Source: Ruminococcus flavefaciens ND2009 (GTDB lineage Bacteria; Bacillota; Clostridia; Oscillospirales; Ruminococcaceae). Taken from it: a stretch of DNA of 64,000 bases. Made by a program: the position numbers and the translations under genes. The notes below the pieces were generated by a model that made no database searches, had not been told where the DNA came from, and worked only from the letters and a program-made list of their open reading frames with translations. The stretch's first letter is position 1; each line of letters opens with the position of its first letter. The stretch is taken from NCBI RefSeq assembly GCF_000621785.1, contig NZ_KK211350.1, forward strand, positions 38,026-102,025. Direction: 5' to 3'. Shown piece by piece: positions 6,963 through 16,000 of the stretch.

Positions 6963-6998
6963 TAAAAAAGAACTGCCGGACATTATGTCCGACAGTTC
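6963..6998 (-). terminator. terminator of giant adhesin gene
   Basis: A 13- to 14-base stem (6970-6998) with one G-U pair is followed by six or more U on the minus strand. It stands 38 bases after the stop codon, before the sigma gene, so the two transcription units are separate. Confidence 0.85.
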
Positions 6999-7035
6999 CG
7001 AATGACTTATGACCTTGTGCTCCTAAGAGCTTCCA

Positions 7036-10000
7036 TTACTGGTCGTCACGCTTTCTTGAACGAGCTGCGAAGGCTGCTGCTGCTGCAAGTGTGAATATCG
7101 CAAATGCTGCGCTTATGCCCTTGACGCCCGTCTTAGGAGAATTCGTTGTGACCTTCTTGGTGGTTGTTGTGGTCTTAGCCTTTGTTGTAGAGGTCGTTGT
7201 GCTCGATGCACCACCTGTTGTAGTGGTTGTCGTGCTTGTCTCCTCTGCTGTTGTTGTGGTGGTTGTGGTTGTAGTAGTTGTTGTAGTGGTTGTAGTTGTG
7301 GTTGTTGTAGTTGTTGTTGTGGTAGTTGTAGTTGTTGTAGTAGTTGTGGTAGTAGTTGATGATGTTCTTGTAGCATCGTCGCCGCCGCCGATAATTGTTG
7401 TGGTGGAGGTTGTGATCTCCTGACCCATAATATCGGTAACTGTTGTTGTGGTGGTCTCGATCCTCTTGTCGATCATAACTACTGTGTCGCTGTCTGTCTC
7501 AACGCCGTCTACAGAAGTGAGCTTGCCGTCCTCAACAGTGAATGTGATGTTGGTAGCTACCTCGTAGCCTGTAGGAGCTGCGATCTCTTCAAGAACGTAC
7601 TTGCCGTCCTCAAGAGTTACAGTTGTTGCAGAGTTGCCTGAGATCCAGATCAGTGAGTTGCCAGAACCCTTTTCAACAGAAGCACCATCGCCTATAACGA
7701 TCCTGCCCTCTTCAAACTCGATCGGGCTGCCGTTCTCGTCTACACCTGTGAGTGTCAGCTTAGCGCCGGGAACCTCTTCGCTGTAAACGTCCTGCTTGTC
7801 GATCTTTACAACTGCCAGAGTTGTGGTAGTTGTTGTTGTAGTGGTGGTCGTTGTTGTAGTCGTTGATGTTGTGGTTGTAGTTGTGGAGGTGGTTGTTGTG
7901 GTCGTTGATGTTGTGGTAGTCGTTGTAGTTGTAGAAGTAGTTGTAGTTGTTGTCGATGTTGTTGTGGTAGTAGTTGTTGTAGTAACTATACGCTCATCGA
8001 TCATTACAACTGTATTCTCACTTGCAGGCTTACCATCGATCATTGTGACCTTACCGCCCTCAACTGTGAATGTGATCGCGCTTGCCTTCTCGTATCCGTT
8101 AGGTGCAGCCAGCTCTTCGAGAGTGTATGTACCGTCCTCAACAGTTACGATAGTCTTTTCCTTGCCTGACAGCCATACCAGTGATGTGCCGACGCTGTTG
8201 ATCTCAGTGCCGCCCTCGCCGATAGTGAGCTGACCATCCTTGAAGATGATAGGCTGACCTGCGCTGTCCTTACCTGTGAGAGTAAGTCTTGCGCCTTCAA
8301 CTTCCTTGCTGTTCATACCGTCTACCTTGTCGATATTGACCTTAGCGGTTACAACAGTTGTGGTAGTTGTTGTTGTGGTCGTTGTAGTTGTTGTTGTCGT
8401 CGACGTTGTTGTAGTGGTTGTAGTTGTCGACGTTGTGGTTGTTGTGCTTGTGGTTGTCGACGTTGTAGTTGTAGTCGACGTTGTGGTTGTGGTTGTTGTA
8501 GTTGTAGTAGATGTTGTAGTAGTAGTTGTTGTTGTAGTTGTAGTAGATGTTGTAGTAGTTGTTGTTGTTGTAGTTGTTGTAGTAGTTGTTGTAGTAGTAG
8601 TGGTAGTTGTTGTGGTTGTTGTGGTAGTTGTAGATGTAGTAGTTGTGGTTGTAGGTGTTGTAGTGGTAGTTGTGGTCGTTGATGTTGTTGTAGGTGTTGT
8701 TGTCGAAGTTGTAGTTGTGGTGGTTGTGGTCGATGTTGTGGTAGTGGTCGTAGTGGTTGTTGTGGTTGTAGTTGTGGTCGTTGTTGTCGTAGTAGTTACG
8801 CGCTCATCGATCATTACAACCTTGTTCTCACTTGCAGCCTTACCATTGATCTTTGTGACCTTGCCGCCCTCAACTGTGAACTCGATCTTGCTTGCCTTCT
8901 CGTATCCGTTAGGTGCAGCCAGCTCTTCGAGAGTATATGTACCGTCCTCAACAGTTACGATAGTGGGCTTTGTACCTGACAGCCATACCAGTGATGTGCC
9001 GACACCGTTGATCTCTGTTCCGCCGTCGCCTACTGTCAGCTGACCGTCCTTGAATACGATGGGCTGACCGTCGCTGTCCTTACCTGTGAGGGTAAGTCTT
9101 GCATCCTTGACTTCCTTGCTGTTCATGCCATCAACCTTGTTGATGTTTACCTTAGCGGTAACAACAGTTGTGGTCGTCGTAGGTGTGGTGGTAGTTGTCG
9201 TCGTGGTCGACGTTGTGGTTGTGGTTGTCGTTGTTGTTGTCGTCGACGTTGTTGTAGTTGTAGTCGACGTTGTGGTTGTCGTGGTTGTCGACGTTGTTGT
9301 GGTAGTCGACGTTGTCGTAGTGGTTGTTGTGGTTGTAGTTGTAGTAGTTGTGGTAGTTGTAGTTGTGGTGGTGGTTGTAGTAGTTGTAGTAGTGGTTGTT
9401 GTAGATGTTGTAGTTGTGGTAGTAGTGGTTGTTGTAGATGTTGTAGTTGTGGTTGTAGGTGTTGTTGTCGTAGTTGTAGTTGTGGAGGTCGTGGTCGATG
9501 TTGTGGTAGTTGTCGAAGTGGTTGTTGTGGTTGTAGTAGTTGTTGTCGTAGTAGTAGTTGTTGTAGTAACTATACGCTCATCTTCCATTACAACCTTGTT
9601 CTCACTTGCAGCCTTGCCATTGATCTTTGTGACCTTACCGCCCTCAACTGTGAACTCGATCTTGTTTGCTACCTTGTATCCGTTAGGAGCAGCCAGCTCT
9701 TCGAGAGTGTATGTACCGTCCTCGATAGTTACGATGGTCTCCTTTGAACCTGACAGCCATACCAGTGATGTGCCGACGCTGTTGATCTCAGTGCCGCCCT
9801 CACCTACTGTGAGCTGTCCGTCCTTGAATACGATGGGCTCCTTGCCCTTCTTACCTGTGAGGGTAAGTCTTGCGCCCTTGACCTCGGAACCATCAGTTGC
9901 GTCTGCCTTGCTGATATTTACCTTAACGGTAGTTATAACAGGTGCAGTCGTAGTAGTGGTGGTCGTTGTGGTCGTGGTCGTAGTAGTTGTTGTTGTCGTC

Positions 10001-13000
10001 GACGTTGTTGTAGTTGTAGTAGTTGTCGACGTTGTGGTTGTAGTTGTTGTCGACGTTGTTGTGGTTGTTGTAGTTGTAGTTGTTGTGGTTGTTGTGGTTG
10101 TTGTGGTAGTTGTAGTAGTTGTTGTGGTTGTTGTAGTTGTAGTTGTTGTAGTTGTTGTAGTTGTAGTAGTTGTGGTTGTCGACGTTGTAGTTGTCGAAGT
10201 TGTTGTAGTTGATGTGGTAGTGGTGGTTGTTGTGGTAGTTGACGTTGTTGTAGTTGTAGTTGTTGTTGCCTCAGCGTCATTTACCTTGATAACACCATTT
10301 TCCTTATCAACTGTGTAGTAACCTGTCTCAGAGTCGGGCTTTGCCTCTGTCTCGAGAGCCTCGCCTGATGCGTCTGTGATCTTGTTACCGCTGATAGTGA
10401 AGTTCAGCTCAGAAGTGATGATGGAGTATGTTACCTCTCCGTCGGTGAAGTCATCACCTGTCTCCTTGAGTGTGTAATCGCCGTCCTTGAGAGCTCTTAC
10501 GATCTTTGCAGCATCGCCTGAGATCCACTGGATACCGAGTACCTTGCCTTCGCTGTCTACAACGCTTGTGAAGTCCTTATCGTCCTTGTTAGCGTCTAAG
10601 ATAGATGTCCAGTCAATGTCGGGGTTAGTGAGCTCGAGCTGAGCCTTCTTAACTTCATTCTTGCCTGTGATATCGTACTTGCCTATTGTGAACTCGTTGG
10701 GAGCGTCCTCGATAACGAGGTGGCCTGTCTCCTCGTCCACATAAGCCTTGCCGTTTGTGGTTGCTGATACGTCCTTTACCTCGTTGCCGTCAAGGTAGAA
10801 TGTAAAGGTGGAAACTACTTCGTATCCGTCGGGAGCAGTCTTCTCAACCAGTGTGTAGTGACCGCTCTTAAGACCTGTGAACTTAGCAGAGTTGCCGGGG
10901 AACTCAGTCTCTGTGATCTCGCCCAGCGCCTCGCCGCCGTTGATCTTAACGCCCTTGAATGTTACGCCCTCATCGTTGGATGTGAGTGTGAATACAGCGT
11001 TTCCTGCGTCAGCTGTTATCTCCTTGGCACCGAGAGCCTTCTTGTCGATAGTAACTGTCGACTCAAGCTCGTCCTGGACCTCGATAGTCTTGCCGTCGTT
11101 CTTCTTCTCTACCTTGCCTGTTGTTACGGTATCAACATCCTTAACAACACCGTTATCGATAGTGAAGTTAAACTTGGTAACTACTGAGTAGCCGGTAGGA
11201 GCTGCGGTCTCTTCCAGGCTGTACTTGCCGTCCTTGAGACCTGTGAATTTTACGTTGTTGCCTGTGAACTCGTAAGATGTCTCACCATTTTCGAATATTA
11301 CGGAAGTAGCTTCCTCACCTTCGCCCATGCTGATAGTAACACCGTCGAGTGTCTTGCCCTTTTCCTCAACTGTGAGGACAAATGTAGCAGAGCCTGCCTC
11401 TGCGGGGATCTCCTCGCCGCCGAGAGCCTTCTTGTCAAGTGTGATAGTTGACTTTTCGTCCTCAACTACGAGGTGATCGTTTTCGTCAACATAAGCGTTG
11501 CCGTCTGTAACTGTGCTTACATTTGAAACGTAACCTTTTTCGTCAACGTCGAATGTGAACTCTGTTACAGTTATGAATCCGTCGGGAGCTGTTGTCTCCT
11601 TGAGAGTGTATGTACCCTTCTTGAGGCCCTTTAATACTGCTGTGTTGCCATCGAAGTCAACGGATGTCTTTCCGTCCTCGACTGCTACAGCACCTTCGCC
11701 CTCTCCGACTGTTACGCCGTTGAAGTTCAAGCCCTCTGTCTTAGCAGTGAGTGTGAACTTAGCCTTGCCTGCAGCTTCGTCGATAGGAGCTCCGCCAAGA
11801 GCCTTCTTGTCGATGACTACTGTTGTCTTGTCGTCCTCAACAACCAGGTGACCGTTCTTGTCAACATAAGCATCGCCGTCTGTTACTGTATCAATTACAG
11901 TTACCTTTCCGTCCTTGTCTACGCTGAATGTGAACTTTGTCACTGTTACGAATCCGCTTGGAGCAGCAGTTTCTTCAAGTGAGTATACACCGGGTCTGAG
12001 ACCTGTGAAGCTGATGTTGTTGCCTGTGAAGCTATAGATGTTATCCTCGGCAGTGATGGTTTCGGAAGTTGCTTCCTCACCTGTGCCCTGGGATACTGTT
12101 ACGCCCTTGAAGTTAGCGCCCTCATCCTCAGCCTTGAAAATAAATGTTGCGCTTCCTGCTTCAGCGGGGATCTCCGCGCCGCCAAGAGCCTTCTTGTCGA
12201 TAGTCACGCTGTTCTGACCGTCCTCAACAACAAGGTGTCCTGTCTTTTCGTCGATGTAAGCCTTGCCGTTTGTAGTTGTACCTACATTGTCTACCTTGCC
12301 GTCAACGATGTCGAATGTGAACTTTGTTACTGTTGTGAAGCCGCCGGGAGCAGCTGTCTCTTCCAGGCTGTATGAGCCGTTCTTGAGACCTGTGAAGTTT
12401 ACGTTATTGCCTGTGAACTCGTATGATGTCTCACCATTTTCAAATGTTACGGAAGTTGCTTCCTCACCTTCGCCCATGCTGATCGTTACACCATTGAGTG
12501 TCTTGCCGTCCTCCTCAACTGTGAGAACGAATGTAGCCTTGCCTGCCTCTGCGGGGATCTCCTTGCCGCCGAGAGCCTTCTTGTCAAGTGTCATTGTTGA
12601 CTTAGCGTCCTCAACTACGAGGTGACCGTTTCTGTCAACATAAGCATCGCCGTCAGTCAGCTTATCAAGAACTGTTACCTTGCCGTCCTTGTCAATGCTG
12701 AACTTGAATTCAGTTACAGTTGTGAAGCCGTCGGGAGCTGTTTCCTCCTTGAGAGTGTATGTACCCTCCTTGAGTCCGTTCAGGACAGCTGTGTTTCCGT
12801 CGAATTCAACGGAAGTGCTATCGTTCTCAACTGCTGCAGCACCTTCGCCTTCGCCGATGACTACACCGTTGAGGTTGAGTCCCTCGTCTACAGCTGTAAG
12901 TGTGAACTTAGCCTTGCCGGCTTCCTCAGCGATAGGCTCGCCGCCCAGCGCCTTCTTGTCGATGATGACCTTGGTCTTTGTATCCTCAACTACGAGGTGA

Positions 13001-16000
13001 CCTGTCACCTTGTCGATATAAGCCTGTCCGTCAGTCTCTGTGACTACGTTGGTCACCTGACCCTTTTCGTTTATATCGAATGTGAACTTTGTTGCTGTTG
13101 TAAATCCGTCGGGAGCAGCGATCTCTTCGAGAGTGTATGTACCCTTCTTGAGACCTGTGAACTTGGCATTGTTGCCCTGGAATGTATAAGATGTATCTGT
13201 AGCCTCCAGTACCTTGCCTGAAGTTGCTGCACCTGCTATGATCTCAACGCCCTCGAGGTTCTTGCCCTCAGCAGCTGAAAGTGTGAATGTTGCCTTGCCT
13301 GCTCCGGCAGGGATAGGCTCGCCGCCAAGTGCCTTCTTATCAAGAACTACTGTTGATCTTGCGTCCTCGACCTGGATAGTTGTGTCGTTTACCTTCTTTG
13401 AGTTGCCGTTAGTGGCTGTCTCAACTTCCTTTACCTTACCATTTTCGATAGTAAAGTTGAACTTTGTAACGACTGTATATCCGTTGGGAGCTGCGGTCTC
13501 TTCCAGGCTGTACTTGCCGTTCTTGAGACCTGTGAATGTGATGTTGTTGCCTGTGAAGGTGTAAGCTGTTACATCTTCTCCAAGTGCGGGAGCTGCTGAA
13601 GCTGTCTCACCTGTGGAAACTGTAACGCCGCCCAGGTTAAGACCTGTCTCCTCAGCCTTGAGCACGAATGTAGCTGTGCCTGCTTCTGCGGGGAGCTCTT
13701 CGCCGCCAAGTGCCTTCTTGTTGATAGTAACGGTGGACTGCTTGTCCTCAACTACGATCTCGCCGTCACGTCCGATGTAGGATTTACCGTTTGTAGTATT
13801 TGAAACGTTTGTTACCTTGCCGTTGTCATCAACTTCAAATGTGAACTTGGTAACTGTTGTGTAGCCGTTGGGAGCTGTTGTCTCCTCAAGTGAGTACTTG
13901 CCTGCCTTGAGGTATTCAAATGTAGCATTGTTTCCGTCGAACTCTGCTTCTGTAACTCCCTCGCCGAGAGCTGTGCCGCCGTTGAGCTTAACGCCCTCAA
14001 GTGTCTTGCCCTCGTCCTCAGCCTTTAATGTGAACTTAGCCTTGCCTGCTGATTCGGGGATAGGAGCTCCGCCGAGTGCTACCTTGTCCAGCTTGATGAT
14101 GGGCCGATCCTCGATCTTGAGTACCTTGCCGCCTTCAAGAGGTGTTACCTTGCCGTCTGTAACAGCGCTTACCTCTGTTACGAGACCGTTGGATATAGTG
14201 AATGTGAACTCGGAAACTGTTGAGAATCCCTCGGGACCTGCTGTTTCCTTGAGTGAATATGTACCGTTCTGGAGATACTCGAACTTTGTGCTGTTGCCTT
14301 CAAAGTCATAGGAAGTAACTTCACCGATCTCCTCGTTGTTGACCTTGACGCCCTTGAGTGTAGCGCCCTCGTCCTTGGCGGTCAGTGTGAACTTAGCGTT
14401 GCTTCCTTCGATTATATCTCCGCCGAGAGCAGCCTTGTCGATAACTACGATAGGTGCGTCCTCGACCTTGATGTGTCCGTCTTCGCCGACATAAGCCTTG
14501 CCTGTTGTACCTACGTCGCTGACGCTTACTACCTTGCCCTTGTCGTCTACTTCAAATGTAAATGTACTTACAAGCGAGTAGCCTGAAGGAGCAGTTGTCT
14601 CTGTCAGCTTGTATGTGCCCTTCTTAAGACCTGTGAATGTGATGTTGTTGTCTGTGCACTCAACATTCTCGATCTTTGCAACTTCGCCGAGAGCCTCGCC
14701 GCCGTTGATGCTTACGCCCTTGAGAGTCTTGCCCTCGCCTACAGCCTCAAGTGTGAACTTAGCCTGTCCTGCTTCAGCAGGGATAACTGATCCGCCCAGA
14801 GCTGTCTTGTCGAGAGTTACTGTACCTTTCTTTGTGTTGAGGAGTGACTCTGAAGTTCTTGTGCTTACTACCTCGCCTGCTTCGTTCATATCAGCGATGA
14901 CGCCGTCCTTGATAACGAAGGTCTTTGCCTCAGCCTTTTCGTAGCCTGCGGGTTCCTTTGTTTCCTCAAACTTGTATGTACCGTCCATCAGTCCCCTGAA
15001 AGTCTTGGGATTCTCTGTCTTGGTGTTCCATGTTACAGAGCCGCCGACTTCAAGAGTATCAACATCATTGATAGTGTTTACGGTCTTGCCGGAAGCTGAA
15101 ACGAAGGTGAGCTTCATCTCTGCGCCTTCGGGGCCCTCAGGTCTGGTATTGCCTGATGCTCCGAATTCCTTTGCAAGGGTTATCTCGGAAACGCTGTCTG
15201 TGATTATAATGCCCGAATCGCTGCCGGGAGCCAGCTTGATATTGCCTGTTGTGGAGGCATTTGTAAGAGTGATCTTGCCGTCAGTGATATTGAACTCGAA
15301 CTTTGACTCTACCTTGGTATAACCGTTAGGTGAAGCTGTCTCTTCGAGAACATAGTCACCGTCATCAAGACCTGTCATTGCAGCCTCGCCGCCTGTGAAC
15401 TCGTATGCCTTACCGCCGTCTGTCAGCTCGGCAAGCTTTGATACGCTTACCTCGGGAGCCATCATGCCGCTTTCAACGCGGATGTTATAGATCCTGCCGT
15501 CATCAAGTGTAAGTACATAAGATCCGTCATAGAGACCTGAGATCACAAGTGTGTCGCCTGAAGCTGTGCCTGTTGTCACATAGGAATTCTGCTTTGCTGT
15601 CTCATTGACTGCCACATCGTCGATCTTTACATTATTAAATGTATTACCGCGGAGTGTGTAGCCCATGCCGTCAGCAGTATTCTTGATAGTGATCTGCTTT
15701 GAATTTGCTGTAAGGCCGATAGCCTTTGAATAAGTTTCCTCTGCATTCTCAACATCAACTGTGATCTTGCCGAGTGCTGTGCCGTCCTTCTTGGTGAGCT
15801 TGAACTGTGCGCCCTCGATAACGGTCGCGTTCATGTCGTTCTTGCTTACCGAGATGGTCTGCTTCTTATTTATAATGTCGTTGATCTTATCATAAGCCTT
15901 CTCAGTGTCAGTATAAGTATCGCCGCTCGCACTGAGCTTTCCGTTCTCATCTCTTGCGATGGTGAACGTTCTTACCTCTGTTGATCTTGAATAGCCCGCG

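Noticed and set aside
8276..10318. Poly-valine plus-strand frames opposite the adhesin
   Set aside because: They are the complement of Thr codon runs in the minus-strand gene and have no starts with ribosome sites.
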